Positions 9,115 to 18,384 are shown, counted from the first letter of the stretch. The stretch: 64,000 nt of DNA from Vibrio nitrifigilis (GCF_015686695.1 NZ_JADPMR010000001.1:186001-250000); one strand, 5' to 3'. Program-made: numbers and translations. Notes: generated by a model from the sequence alone, not told the origin.

Positions 9115-9495
9115 CTACTGCTGTTTTTTCTTGTAATCTGCAACAGCGGCTTTAATTGCATCTTCTGCAAGAATTGAACAGTGAACTTTCACTGGTGGCA
9201 ATTCAAGTTCTTCAGCAATTTCAGCGTTTTTGATCGCTGCAGCTTCATCAATAGACTTACCTTTAACCCATTCAGTTATTAGAGAGCTTGATGCGATCGC
9301 ACTACCACAACCGTAGGTTTTAAATTTTGCATCTTCAATGATGCCTTCAGCAGATACTTTGATCTGCAGACGCATTACATCACCACAAGCAGGAGCACCA
9401 ACCATGCCGCTACCTATTGCTGGATCTTCTTTGTCAAAAGAACCAACGTTACGTGGGTTCTCATAATGGTCAATAACTTTTTCGCTGTATGCCAT
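9115..9495 (-). CDS. iscU: Iron-sulfur cluster scaffold IscU
   Basis: Scaffold on which [2Fe-2S] clusters are built from sulfur delivered by IscS. The 126-residue product has the cluster ligands C37 (GAPACGDV), C63 (YGCGSA) and C106 (KVHCSILAED), plus the LPPVK motif at 99-103 that HscA binds. It lies between iscS and iscA with a 39-base gap after iscS. Confidence 0.98.
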   Translation of the reverse strand: MAYSEKVIDHYENPRNVGSFDKEDPAIGSGMVGAPACGDVMRLQIKVSAEGIIEDAKFKTYGCGSAIASSSLITEWVKGKSIDEAAAIKNAEIAEELELPPVKVHCSILAEDAIKAAVADYKKKQQ

Positions 9496-9534
9496 GGTAA
9501 ATTCCCTCGAATTTTTATGTTCCTGGTGGAATGA

Positions 9535-10749
9535 TTAGTGGCTCGCCCACTCAACAGTGCTTAAATCGACACCTTCTTTGTACATATCCCAAAGAGGTGA
9601 TAAATCACGTAACTTTTCAACAGCGCTACGGATCTGTTTCACTGCGTAATCCACTTCTTCTTCAGTGGTGTAACGACCGAATGAGAAACGGATTGAGCTA
9701 TGAGCTAGCTCATCATCAAGACCAAGAGCACGTAACACGTATGAAGGCTCTAAGCTTGCTGAAGTACATGCACTACCTGAAGATACTGCGATATCTTTTA
9801 GAGCCATCAGCAAAGATTCACCTTCAACAAAGGCAAAACTAATATTCAGGTTATTTGGAAGACGCTGTTCTAGGTCACCATTGACCGTTACCGCTTCCAT
9901 ATCTTTAAGACTGTCTAACATGCGGTCACGAAGTGCTTTAGCGTGATCGTAGTTATACTGCATCTCTTCTTTTGCGATACGGCACGCTTCGCCCATACCT
10001 ACAATTTGTTGAGTCGCTAACGTACCAGAACGGAAACCACGCTCATGACCACCGCCATGCATTTGCGCTTCTAGACGAACACGAGGTTTACGACGTACAT
10101 AAAGAGCGCCGATACCTTTCGGTCCATAGATTTTATGCGCAGAAATAGAGATCAAATCGATCTTCATTTCTTGAACATCAATAGGTAGTTTACCTGCAGA
10201 TTGAGCCGCATCTACATGGAAAATAATCTTACGTGAACGGCACATTTCACCGATTGCTGCGATGTCTTGCACCACACCAATCTCGTTGTTTACATGCATG
10301 ATTGATACAAGAACAGTATCGTCACGCATTGCCGCTTCAAGTTTTTTAAGATCAATTAAGCCATTAGTTTCAGGCTCTAGGTAAGTCACTTCATAACCTT
10401 CACGCTCAAGTTGGCGACAGGTATCCAGAATCGCTTTATGCTCTGTTTTAGAAGTGATGATGTGTTTACCTTGCTTACCATAGAAGTGCGCAGCACCTTT
10501 CAAAGCAAGGTTATCAGATTCTGTAGCACCCGATGTGAAGATAATTTCACGTGGGTCTGCATTAATAAGATCAGCCACTTGCTCACGGGCTGTGTCAACC
10601 GCTTCTTCTGCCTGCCAGCCATAACGGTGCGAACGAGACGCTGGGTTACCGAAAATCCCATCGATCGTCATGTACTGAACCATTTTTTCAGCAACACGCT
10701 CATCAACTGGACAGGTTGCTGAATAATCTAAATAAATAGGCAGTTTCAT
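9535..10749 (-). CDS. iscS: Cysteine desulfurase IscS
   Basis: PLP enzyme that takes sulfur from cysteine as a persulfide and passes it to IscU, and also to tRNA thiolation and other pathways. The 404-residue length is that of E. coli IscS. The PLP-binding lysine is K206 (SAHKIYGPKG) and the persulfide cysteine is C328 (SSGSACTSASL), both at E. coli positions. It follows iscR by 25 bases in the same operon. Confidence 0.98.
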   Translation of the reverse strand: MKLPIYLDYSATCPVDERVAEKMVQYMTIDGIFGNPASRSHRYGWQAEEAVDTAREQVADLINADPREIIFTSGATESDNLALKGAAHFYGKQGKHIITSKTEHKAILDTCRQLEREGYEVTYLEPETNGLIDLKKLEAAMRDDTVLVSIMHVNNEIGVVQDIAAIGEMCRSRKIIFHVDAAQSAGKLPIDVQEMKIDLISISAHKIYGPKGIGALYVRRKPRVRLEAQMHGGGHERGFRSGTLATQQIVGMGEACRIAKEEMQYNYDHAKALRDRMLDSLKDMEAVTVNGDLEQRLPNNLNISFAFVEGESLLMALKDIAVSSGSACTSASLEPSYVLRALGLDDELAHSSIRFSFGRYTTEEEVDYAVKQIRSAVEKLRDLSPLWDMYKEGVDLSTVEWASH

Positions 10750-10774
10750 TTTCTACTCCAATGTAAAATTGCCG

Positions 10775-11296
10775 CTACGAGCGAGCATTAATACCTACGG
10801 GTGCTGCACCAACGGTGACTGAATTTGAATTTTTGTGTGCCAGCCCGTGGTCTACCGTAAGACTAACGTCTTGACGGTCTGAAATTTCTAGTACTTCATT
10901 ATCAATCATCAGCTCACCAAGAGTGATGTTGTTTAAAAAGTCACTGATACGTGAACTTAGATCACGCCAAAGTGTATGGGTAAGACAACGAGTGCCACCC
11001 TGGCAATCACCTTTGCCATTGCATTTTGTTGCGTCAACAGATTCATCAACCGCGGCAATCACAGTACCAACGGAAATCTCTGTTGCTGCAGTCCCTAAGC
11101 GATAACCACCACCCGGGCCACGAACAGAGGCCACTAGTCCAGCTTTACGCAGTTTGGAAAATAGCTGCTCTAAGTAGGAAAGTGAAATACCTTGTCGTTC
11201 TGATATATCTGCCAAAGGTACTGGGTTTTCTTGCGAATGTAACGCCACATCAAGCATGGCTGTTACTGCATATCTTCCTTTCGAGGTCAGTCTCAT
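10775..11296 (-). CDS. iscR: Fe-S cluster-sensing transcription regulator IscR
   Basis: Rrf2-family regulator. With its [2Fe-2S] cluster it represses the isc operon through type 1 sites; with or without the cluster it binds type 2 sites. With the start at 11296 (MRLTSKGRYAVTAML) the protein is 173 residues and its ligands fall at C92, C98, C104 and H107, exactly the E. coli numbers. That decides against the start six codons upstream. The winged helix-turn-helix covers about residues 1-65. It heads the isc operon, and three IscR-type sites lie just upstream, indicating autoregulation. Confidence 0.97.
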   Translation of the reverse strand: MRLTSKGRYAVTAMLDVALHSQENPVPLADISERQGISLSYLEQLFSKLRKAGLVASVRGPGGGYRLGTAATEISVGTVIAAVDESVDATKCNGKGDCQGGTRCLTHTLWRDLSSRISDFLNNITLGELMIDNEVLEISDRQDVSLTVDHGLAHKNSNSVTVGAAPVGINARS

Positions 11297-11306
11297 ATCA
11301 CACCGT

Positions 11307-11327
11307 ATCCACATTAATTATGTGGAT
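11307..11327 (-). promoter_or_regulatory. Candidate type 2 IscR site in the iscR leader
   Basis: Perfect 8-bp inverted repeat ATCCACAT/ATGTGGAT with a 5-base centre, 10 bases before the iscR start codon. It fits the core CC-N-YA-N7-TR-N-GG described for type 2 IscR sites of E. coli. The position inside the probable transcript leader would allow a roadblock or an RNA hairpin instead. Confidence 0.55.
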
Positions 11328-11337
11328 GTAGTTTTTC

Positions 11338-11387
11338 ATACCTGAGTAAATTGGTCAAGTATTTATTTGACTAATTTACTCAGGTAT
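11338..11387 (-). promoter_or_regulatory. Two abutting type 1 IscR operators before iscR
   Basis: Two 25-bp elements lie end to end at 11338-11362 and 11363-11387. The first runs ATACCTGAGT...GGTCAAGTAT and the second TTATTTGACT...ACTCAGGTAT. Both fit the E. coli type 1 pattern ATASYYGACT-RWWWY-AGTCRRSTAT with few mismatches, and together they form one larger dyad. They fill the gap between the trmJ stop and the iscR leader, where the isc promoter must be. Confidence 0.8.
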
Positions 11388-11411
11388 TCACCCCTTAATT
11401 TTACATGGGTA

Positions 11412-12140
11412 TTATTTGTTTTGACCACTTTTCTCAATTGCAGACAAAACACCCCGTAAAATATTCAATTCTTGAACTTCAGGGCGAGCTCGACTAAATA
11501 AACGACGCAGTTTATTCATGACTTGCCCTGGCTGCTCCTCACTAATAAAGTGAGTATTCACTAACACTTTTTCAAGATGCTGATAAAAAAGTTCTAGCTC
11601 TTTTTGGCGTGGATACTCATCTACACTCGCTACTGGGTATTGTGCCGCTTCTTGATTCAAAAAAGCCACACGTATTTCATAACAAATCGTCTGTACCGCC
11701 ATAGCCAAGTTCAGCGAACTGTATTCTGGATTCGCTGGAATACTCACATGATATTGGCATTTTTGTAATTCGCTATTGGTTAAGCCTGTACGCTCACGAC
11801 CAAATAAAATAGCCGCTTTATGCTTACGACCTTCAGTCGCAAACTTTTCACCACACTCTCGAGGGTCTAACATTGGCCACTCTAACGTGCGTGAACGTGC
11901 GCTAGTTCCCACCACTAGTCCGCAATCTTCAATCGCTTCATCCAGACTCGAAACAATTTGTGCATTTAGCGCGATATCACTTGCACCAGCCGCCAATGCC
12001 ATCGTCTGTGCATCTACTTCACATTGAGGATTTACAAGTACCATATGGCTCAATCCCATCACTTTCATTGCGCGGGCTGCCGAACCGATATTTCCTGAAT
12101 GGGACGTTTCAACTAAAACGACTTTAACATTGTTTAACAT
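11412..12140 (-). CDS. trmJ: tRNA (cytidine/uridine-2'-O-)-methyltransferase TrmJ
   Basis: SPOUT-class enzyme that 2'-O-methylates the base at position 32 of several tRNAs. The 242-residue product begins MLNNVKVVLVETSHSGNIGSAARAMKVMGL, split here as the conserved N-terminal NIGSAARAMK motif. It has the SPOUT knot region GRERTGLTN and IPANPEYSSLNLAMAV that bind SAM. A C-terminal helical extension (about 165-242) matches TrmJ. It lies directly upstream of iscR, as in other Enterobacterales and Vibrionales, and diverges from suhB. Confidence 0.95.
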   Translation of the reverse strand: MLNNVKVVLVETSHSGNIGSAARAMKVMGLSHMVLVNPQCEVDAQTMALAAGASDIALNAQIVSSLDEAIEDCGLVVGTSARSRTLEWPMLDPRECGEKFATEGRKHKAAILFGRERTGLTNSELQKCQYHVSIPANPEYSSLNLAMAVQTICYEIRVAFLNQEAAQYPVASVDEYPRQKELELFYQHLEKVLVNTHFISEEQPGQVMNKLRRLFSRARPEVQELNILRGVLSAIEKSGQNK

Positions 12141-12319
12141 GCAGTGTGATACCTCTCAAATTATTGCGTTAGGAGTTTATCATAAACCTGAGTAAAATGG
12201 TCAGACCCTTTTTCCTATACAATTATTAACTGAACAGAAAATAACCACTTTCTTTTTCTCTTCTATCTGGTATACTCCGCCCCGCTTTTTCGTTCTTTAA
12301 CATCCGTTGGGAAATTCGT

Positions 12320-13123
12320 ATGCATCCTATGCTAAACATTGCTATTCGCGCTGCGCGAAAAGCAGGCAACCATATTGCTAAATCTTTAGAAAACTCTGAG
12401 AAAATCGAATCCACTCAGAAAGGCTCAAATGACTTTGTTACTAATGTAGACAAAGAAGCTGAAGCCATGATTATCGCTACTATTCAAAGCTCATACCCTG
12501 AGCACTGCATCGTAGCTGAAGAAAGCGGTCTTATCGAAGGTAAAGATAAAGACGTACAATGGATCATCGACCCACTGGATGGCACCACTAACTTCATGAA
12601 AGGCCTACCTCATTTTGCTGTCTCTATTGCTGTTCGCTTTAAAGGCAAAACTGAAGTAGCGTGTGTTTACGACCCAATGCTAAATGAGCTATTCACTGCT
12701 CAACGTGGCTCAGGTGCACAACTAAACAATGCACGTATCCGTGTAAAACAACTGAAAGACCTTCAAGGCACTGTTCTTGCTACTGGTTTCCCATTCAAAC
12801 AAAAGCAACACTCTGAATCTTACATGAAGATCGTATCTTCACTGTTTGTTGATTGTGCTGATTTCCGTCGTACAGGCTCTGCAGCTCTAGATCTTTGTTA
12901 CCTAGCAGCTAACCGTGTTGATGGTTACTTTGAACTTGGCCTAAAACCTTGGGATATGGCAGCAGGTGAACTGATTGCTCGTGAAGCTGGTGCTATCTTA
13001 ACTGACTTCGCTGGCGGTACTGATTATATGAAATCAGGTAACATCGTTGCATCAAGCGCTCGCGGCGTAAAATCAATTCTAAAACACATCCGTGAAAACG
13101 GTAACGAAGCGATCTTGAAATAA
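12320..13123 (+). CDS. suhB: Inositol-1-monophosphatase / Nus factor SuhB
   Basis: Mg2+-dependent phosphatase. In E. coli it also joins the Nus complex on rRNA transcripts. The 267-residue protein has the family metal motifs AEESG (E67/E68), IDPLDGTTNF (D84, D87) and the C-terminal KPWDMAAGELIAREAG. The start MHPMLNIAIRAARKAG is standard. It is divergent from trmJ and followed by a strong terminator. The sequence upstream has TATACT at 12271-12276 followed by a GC-rich stretch (CCGCCCCGC), a possible growth-rate-controlled promoter, though I see no convincing -35 box. Confidence 0.96.
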   Translation: MHPMLNIAIRAARKAGNHIAKSLENSEKIESTQKGSNDFVTNVDKEAEAMIIATIQSSYPEHCIVAEESGLIEGKDKDVQWIIDPLDGTTNFMKGLPHFAVSIAVRFKGKTEVACVYDPMLNELFTAQRGSGAQLNNARIRVKQLKDLQGTVLATGFPFKQKQHSESYMKIVSSLFVDCADFRRTGSAALDLCYLAANRVDGYFELGLKPWDMAAGELIAREAGAILTDFAGGTDYMKSGNIVASSARGVKSILKHIRENGNEAILK

Positions 13124-13150
13124 TACTAGCTCCGTCACAGCTGAATACAC

Positions 13151-13180
13151 AAAAGCCCAGACACGTGTCTGGGCTTTTTT
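13151..13180. terminator. Bidirectional Rho-independent terminator after suhB
   Basis: A 28-base perfect palindrome, each arm 14 bp ending AAAAGCCCAGACAC, with T-runs on both strands. It ends suhB on the plus strand and could stop the minus-strand gene at 13225. Confidence 0.88.
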
Positions 13181-13224
13181 ATTATTTGTCGCCAATAAAA
13201 TGATGACTTAGCACTTCATCTCAA

Positions 13225-13779
13225 TTACTTATTCAGTAATCCTAGTAGCTCTTCGGTGGTACCAATTTCACCAAGCATCGGGAAAATACCAGTTACTGAA
13301 TTTTTGTGGTTGTCCAAACTCTTGTCGGTCATTGAATCTTCAATCAACACCACGTTATAACCCAATTCATAGCCTTGGCGAGCCGTTGACTCAACCCCCA
13401 TGCTAGTTGCAATACCGACCACAACAATTTGCGTCACGCCTGCTTGTTGTAGCTGTTCGTGCAAATCAGTATTAATGAATGCTCCCCAATTGCTTTTCGT
13501 AATTAAGATATCACTATCTTTACGTGGCAATTCTTCAATTAAATCCGCCCAGTTAGCAGGGAGCTCACCACCTGAATGAGGTAAACTTGTACGCCCTGGA
13601 GCACCACCAGCGACATTTACTAACACAACAGGTTGAGACTGCTCATGAAATGCATTGATAAGTTTGATTGAGTTAACGATCGTTTGAGCCGCATTTTCTT
13701 TTGGTGGCAGAACCACAATTCCTTCTTGAAGATCGATAACGACTAGAGCTGTTTTAGAATCTAATTGCGTAATTGCCAT
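13225..13779 (-). CDS. Isochorismatase-fold hydrolase lacking the usual cysteine
   Basis: Isochorismatase-superfamily alpha/beta protein of 184 residues; substrate unknown. The family core is visible: ALVVIDLQEG with the conserved Asp near residue 15, a lysine in ITKSNWGAF, and VVVGIATSMGVESTARQGYELGYNV. In cysteine hydrolases of this superfamily (nicotinamidase, YcaC) a Cys sits where this protein has Gly in SMGVES. True isochorismatases also lack that Cys. I chose the ATG at 13779 because AGGAGA precedes it at proper spacing; the upstream GTG overlaps that ribosome site. It is a lone gene between suhB and secF. Confidence 0.8.
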   Translation of the reverse strand: MAITQLDSKTALVVIDLQEGIVVLPPKENAAQTIVNSIKLINAFHEQSQPVVLVNVAGGAPGRTSLPHSGGELPANWADLIEELPRKDSDILITKSNWGAFINTDLHEQLQQAGVTQIVVVGIATSMGVESTARQGYELGYNVVLIEDSMTDKSLDNHKNSVTGIFPMLGEIGTTEELLGLLNK

Positions 13780-13823
13780 AGATTTCTCCTTCACTTATAT
13801 CAGTGTATTTTATAATTTGTAAT

Positions 13824-13853
13824 AAAAAAGCCACTGCATGCAGTGGCTTTTTT
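13824..13853. terminator. Bidirectional terminator after secF
   Basis: A 30-base perfect palindrome centred on GCATGC, arms beginning AAAAAAGCCACTGC, with T-runs on both strands. It lies five bases beyond the secF stop and closes the queA-tgt-yajC-secDF gene row. Confidence 0.88.
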
Positions 13854-13857
13854 CGGT

Positions 13858-14805
13858 TTAAGGATGGCGGTCAAACTCCGCGCCTTCTTTTTCAACCTTG
13901 ACAGGCATGAGATGCTCTTTAGTGATTCCGAGCTTCAATGCCAACGCTGAGGCCACATAAATTGATGAGTAAGTACCAACAGTAATACCTAACAATAAGG
14001 CTAGCGCAAATCCGTGAATCATTGCACCACCTTCAACAAATAGAGCAATAACCACGAACAATGTCGTTCCTGATGTAATCAAAGTACGACTTAGTGTTTG
14101 AGTAATCGAAGTGTTCATAATCTCCGCAGGTAAGCCTTTACGCAGCTTGCGGAAATTTTCACGAATACGGTCAAATACCACGATAGTATCGTTCAATGAG
14201 TAACCCACTACCGTGAGCAATGCCGCTACGATAGTTAGGTCTACTTCAATTTGTAAGAATGAGAACACACCTAATGTGATAGTTACGTCGTGTGCCAATG
14301 ACAATACAGCACCAGCAGCTAAACGCCATTCAAATCGCGCTGATACGTAAATCAAGATACAAATCAACGAAACTAAGATGGCTAAACCACCGTCTTCGGC
14401 TAGCTCACCACCTACGTTTGGACCCACAAATTCAATACGACGCATTTGAACAGCTTTACCTGTTCCTTCTTTGATCGCACTGATGATTTGGTTACCCAGC
14501 ACTTCGCCTTTCATGTTATCACGAGGACGTAAACGCACCATGACTTCACGAGTAGAGCCAAAGTTTTGTACAGTCGCGTCATCAAAACCTTTAGCGCCTA
14601 ATGCATTACGTACACTATCGAGGTTAGCAGGTTGTTCAAAGCTAACTTCAATTAAAGTACCACCGGTAAAATCTAAGCCCCAGTTCAAACCTTTTACTGA
14701 TAAACACGCAATCGATGCGATGATCAATAAACTTGAGAAAACGAAGGCAAATTTGGACCGACTCATAAAGTCGATCATTGTTCCTGGTTTCAGAATTTGA
14801 AACAT
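13858..14805 (-). CDS. secF: Protein-export membrane protein SecF
   Basis: Inner-membrane partner of SecD that uses the proton gradient to help pull preproteins across the membrane. The 315-residue product has six transmembrane segments. The first is near residues 17-37, followed by the periplasmic P1-like loop with GLNWGLDFTGGTLIEV. The later cluster contains VVGYSLNDTIVVFDRIREN, the family D-R motif in TM4. It starts 14 bases after the secD stop and ends the operon. Confidence 0.97.
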   Translation of the reverse strand: MFQILKPGTMIDFMSRSKFAFVFSSLLIIASIACLSVKGLNWGLDFTGGTLIEVSFEQPANLDSVRNALGAKGFDDATVQNFGSTREVMVRLRPRDNMKGEVLGNQIISAIKEGTGKAVQMRRIEFVGPNVGGELAEDGGLAILVSLICILIYVSARFEWRLAAGAVLSLAHDVTITLGVFSFLQIEVDLTIVAALLTVVGYSLNDTIVVFDRIRENFRKLRKGLPAEIMNTSITQTLSRTLITSGTTLFVVIALFVEGGAMIHGFALALLLGITVGTYSSIYVASALALKLGITKEHLMPVKVEKEGAEFDRHP

Positions 14806-14819
14806 AATGATTCCTAACC

Positions 14820-16670
14820 TTAGATCGACAATTTCTTAATGCGTTTACCACCATACATTAAGTTCACGATACAACGTGTACCAATGATTGCGGTAAACAT
14901 GGAAGTCAAAATACCAATGGATAGCGTCACAGCGAAACCTTTAATAGCACCAGTTCCCACTGCAAATAGAATAATCGCAGTAATTAACGTGGTGATGTTG
15001 GCATCCGCAATAGTACTAAATGCATTTGCATACCCTTGGTGAATCGCTTGTTGTGGATTGCGTCCATCCTTAATCTCTTCACGAATACGTTCAAAGATTA
15101 GAACGTTAGCGTCCACCGCCATACCGACGGTCAATACGATACCCGCGATACCCGGCAAGGTCATTGTTGCCCCCGGAATTAACGACATAATACCGATTAT
15201 CAAGACTAAGTTTGCGATTAGAGCAATATCAGCGATCAGGCCGAATTTACGATAATAGATGAAGGTAAAGATCATCACGGCAACTAAGCCCCAAACACAG
15301 GCTTGCACACCCATATCGATGTTTTGTTGACCCATTGACGGACCAATAGTACGTTCTTCAACAATTGAGATTGGAGCAATCAACGCACCTGCACGCAGTA
15401 ATAGTGCTAAGTTGTGCGCTTCAGAAGCAGAATCAATCCCAGTAATACGGAAGCTACTACCTAACGCAGATTGAATCGTTGCTTGGTTAATCACTTCTTC
15501 ATGTTTCTGAAGAATAACTTTACCTTTTGGTGTTTTCTTACCGCTATCTTTGTATTCAGCAAAGACGGTCGCCATTAACTTACCAATGTTCTTCTTAGAA
15601 AACGCCGCCATCTTGCTACCACCTTCACTGTCTAGTGAGATGTTAACCTGTGGACGACCATATTGGTCAGTACTTGAACTTGCATCTGTAATACTAGAAC
15701 CGCTTAGAATCACGCGTTTTTTCAGTACAACAGGACGACCTTTTTGGTCGTACTTGATTTCACTACCCGCAGGAGCATGACCAGCTGCTGCTGCAGAAAG
15801 ATCTGCACTTTCATCGACTTGACGGAACTCAAGTGTCGCGGTCGCGCCTAAAATTTCTTTTGCACGAGCAGTATCTTGAACACCAGGAAGTTCAACAACG
15901 ATACGTGATGCACCTTGGCGTTGAACCAGAGGTTCAGCCACACCCAGTTCGTTAACACGGTTACGTAAGATAGTGATGTTCTGTTCAACGGCGTAGTTAC
16001 GAATCTCTTGTAAACGAGCTTCCGTAAACGTCGCGGTTAACACATGATTACCACTGCTTTCTTCAGTAAAGACCATGTCTTGGTGTTTACCGCTTAGCAA
16101 TGTTTGCGCTTTTTCTAGCTGCTCTTCACTACGTAGGGTGATATCAACAGATTGAGGTTTTGAACGCACAGCACGGTAACGAATACGAGCTTCACGTAAC
16201 TCGGTACGGAAAGCATCTTCTTGCTGACCAACCAATTTTTCCATCGCAGCATCCATATCAACTTCCATTAGGAAGTGTACGCCACCACGAAGGTCTAAAC
16301 CGAGTTTCATCGGCGCTGCGCCAATCGCTTGAAGCCAAGTTGGTGTAGACGGAGCTAAGTTAAGCGCCACTATTTTGTCTTTACCAAGAGCTTCTTTGAT
16401 TGCATCACGAGCAGTTAATTGAGTATCGGTGTCTTTGAAACGGGCCAAGATAGAGCCATTTTCAAAGGCAACAGATTTGTGTGGGATATGCGCAGTATCG
16501 AGCGCATTAGTGACAGTATCCAGCGTTGACATATCAACAGAGGCGCCACGCGCCCCTGTAATTTGAACTGCCGGATCTTCACCGTAAATATTTGGAAGTG
16601 CATACACAGCTGCAATTAAGATGGCGAATAACACCATCAAGTACTTCCATAACGGATAACGGTTTAGCAC
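14820..16670 (-). CDS. secD: Protein-export membrane protein SecD
   Basis: Accessory Sec translocon subunit with a large periplasmic domain that captures emerging preproteins. The 616-residue length matches E. coli SecD (615). There is an N-terminal transmembrane helix (about 9-27), then the periplasmic P1 domain opening with GLDLRGGVHFLMEVD near 120. Five C-terminal transmembrane helices follow (about 450-600), including GMAVDANVLIFERIREE. It lies between yajC and secF. Confidence 0.97.
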   Translation of the reverse strand: MLNRYPLWKYLMVLFAILIAAVYALPNIYGEDPAVQITGARGASVDMSTLDTVTNALDTAHIPHKSVAFENGSILARFKDTDTQLTARDAIKEALGKDKIVALNLAPSTPTWLQAIGAAPMKLGLDLRGGVHFLMEVDMDAAMEKLVGQQEDAFRTELREARIRYRAVRSKPQSVDITLRSEEQLEKAQTLLSGKHQDMVFTEESSGNHVLTATFTEARLQEIRNYAVEQNITILRNRVNELGVAEPLVQRQGASRIVVELPGVQDTARAKEILGATATLEFRQVDESADLSAAAAGHAPAGSEIKYDQKGRPVVLKKRVILSGSSITDASSSTDQYGRPQVNISLDSEGGSKMAAFSKKNIGKLMATVFAEYKDSGKKTPKGKVILQKHEEVINQATIQSALGSSFRITGIDSASEAHNLALLLRAGALIAPISIVEERTIGPSMGQQNIDMGVQACVWGLVAVMIFTFIYYRKFGLIADIALIANLVLIIGIMSLIPGATMTLPGIAGIVLTVGMAVDANVLIFERIREEIKDGRNPQQAIHQGYANAFSTIADANITTLITAIILFAVGTGAIKGFAVTLSIGILTSMFTAIIGTRCIVNLMYGGKRIKKLSI

Positions 16671-16691
16671 AGCGAGGATCCTTGAGCTGTA

Positions 16692-17027
16692 TTATAGAGA
16701 TTTCAGTGTACCCGCTGGTAACACTGCAGTAACGAAGTCTTTCTTGATTACGACTTTGCTATTTTCATTCAGTTCAATAACGATATAGTCATTGTCTGGA
16801 GTGATTTTGTTGATTTTACCAACAAAACCGCCACTGGTTAGAACTTCATCACCTTTGCTCATAGAAGACATTAGGTTTTTATGTTCTTTCGCACGTTTAG
16901 CTTGTGGGCGATAAATCATGAAGTAAAAGATGACTGCAAACATGCCAAGCATGATAATCATTTCATAACCGCCACCTTGTGGAGCAGCACCTTCACCTGC
17001 GGCATGCGCTACAGAAATTAGACTCAT
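16692..17027 (-). CDS. yajC: Preprotein translocase subunit YajC
   Basis: Small single-pass inner-membrane protein that co-purifies with SecDF-YidC. The 111-residue product has one hydrophobic helix (about 21-41, MIIMLGMFAVIFYFMIYRP) followed by the YajC motif RPQAKRAKEHKNLMSS and a KOW-like GDEVLTSGGFVGKI segment. It is 21 bases upstream of secD, in the usual tgt-yajC-secD-secF order. Confidence 0.97.
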   Translation of the reverse strand: MSLISVAHAAGEGAAPQGGGYEMIIMLGMFAVIFYFMIYRPQAKRAKEHKNLMSSMSKGDEVLTSGGFVGKINKITPDNDYIVIELNENSKVVIKKDFVTAVLPAGTLKSL

Positions 17028-17131
17028 TGAGAAACGTCCTCTAAGTTATTGTTTATTTAATCTGATTTAAATTGGGCTGAGCCAAACTAAATTCAAGCCA
17101 ATCGGCTGGATATTCTAGTCTGGCCCCAAAA

Positions 17132-18271
17132 TCAAGCGAGTTCTTTTTGAAGAGGTGGCACTTCGCGGTTACGGCGTGCGTAGAACTCTTCAACAAATTG
17201 CTCAAAACGATCTTCATCAATCGCTTGACGAATACTTTCCATTAAACGTTGATAGTAACGCAAGTTATGAATCGTGTTGAGACGAGCACCAAGAATTTCG
17301 TTACAACGATCTAAATGATGCAGATACGACTTCGAATAATTTCTGCAAGTGTAACAGTCACACTCAGGATCAAGCGGTGTCGTATCGACTTTATGTTTCG
17401 CATTACGGATCTTGATCACACCACCGGTGACAAACAAGTGTCCGTTACGCGCGTTTCGAGTAGGCATCACACAATCGAACATATCAATTCCGCGACGAAC
17501 CCCTTCGACTAAATCTTCTGGTTTACCCACACCCATGAGGTAACGCGGCTTATCTTCAGGTAACTGCGGACAAGTGTGTTCCAGCATACGGTGCATTTCT
17601 TCTTTTGGTTCACCTACCGCTAAACCACCGACTGCATAGCCATCAAAACCGATATTTGTCAGTCCTTCCACTGAAGTATCACGCAAGTCTTCGTAAACAC
17701 TCCCCTGCACAATACCAAATAGTGAGTTTGGATTCTCTAGTTTATCGAAATGATCACGTGAGCGTTGTGCCCAACGTAGTGACATTTCCATCGATTTTTT
17801 TGCTTCGTCATGTGTGGCTGGATAAGGCGTACACTCGTCAAAAATCATGACGATATCTGAACCTAAATCCTGTTGAATTTCCATGGATTTTTCCGCATCC
17901 ATGAAAATTTTATCGCCGTTAACAGGGTTACGAAAATGTACGCCTGCTTCCGTGATTTTACGAATATCACCTAAGCTAAATACTTGGAAACCGCCTGAGT
18001 CGGTTAAAATTGGGCCTTGCCAGTTCATAAAGTCATGCAGGTCACCATGCAGTTTCATCACCTCTTGTCCGGGGCGAAGCCACAAGTGGAAGGTATTACC
18101 AAGTAAGATCTGCGCACCAGTTTGCTCTACTTCTTCTGGTGTCATACCTTTTACGGTGCCGTAAGTGCCCACTGGCATAAATGCCGGAGTTTGCACCGTA
18201 CCGCGTTCAAAAGTCATTTGACCACGACGGGCGTTACCATTTTTCTTTTTCAGTTCGAACTGTAATTTCAC
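17132..18271 (-). CDS. tgt: tRNA-guanine(34) transglycosylase
   Basis: Exchanges G34 for preQ1 in tRNAs with GUN anticodons, a step of queuosine synthesis. The 379-residue TIM-barrel protein has the substrate motif ILTDSGGFQVFSLG with the general-base Asp. Catalytic and binding stretches GGLAVGEP and FDCVMPTRNARNG follow. The zinc site CDCYTCRNYSKSYLHHL lies near residues 300-320, with the fourth ligand a nearby His. It follows queA, the next enzyme in the same pathway, and precedes yajC. Confidence 0.97.
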   Translation of the reverse strand: MKLQFELKKKNGNARRGQMTFERGTVQTPAFMPVGTYGTVKGMTPEEVEQTGAQILLGNTFHLWLRPGQEVMKLHGDLHDFMNWQGPILTDSGGFQVFSLGDIRKITEAGVHFRNPVNGDKIFMDAEKSMEIQQDLGSDIVMIFDECTPYPATHDEAKKSMEMSLRWAQRSRDHFDKLENPNSLFGIVQGSVYEDLRDTSVEGLTNIGFDGYAVGGLAVGEPKEEMHRMLEHTCPQLPEDKPRYLMGVGKPEDLVEGVRRGIDMFDCVMPTRNARNGHLFVTGGVIKIRNAKHKVDTTPLDPECDCYTCRNYSKSYLHHLDRCNEILGARLNTIHNLRYYQRLMESIRQAIDEDRFEQFVEEFYARRNREVPPLQKELA

Positions 18272-18384
18272 AAAGCCTCCAATGTCAGAGAAACAGTCTG
18301 ACGGGGTAAAAGTCGTTAAGTTTATAACCCTAACAACTTGCTATTGATAATAAACATTATTTATCTAAACGACTCAATTGTCGT

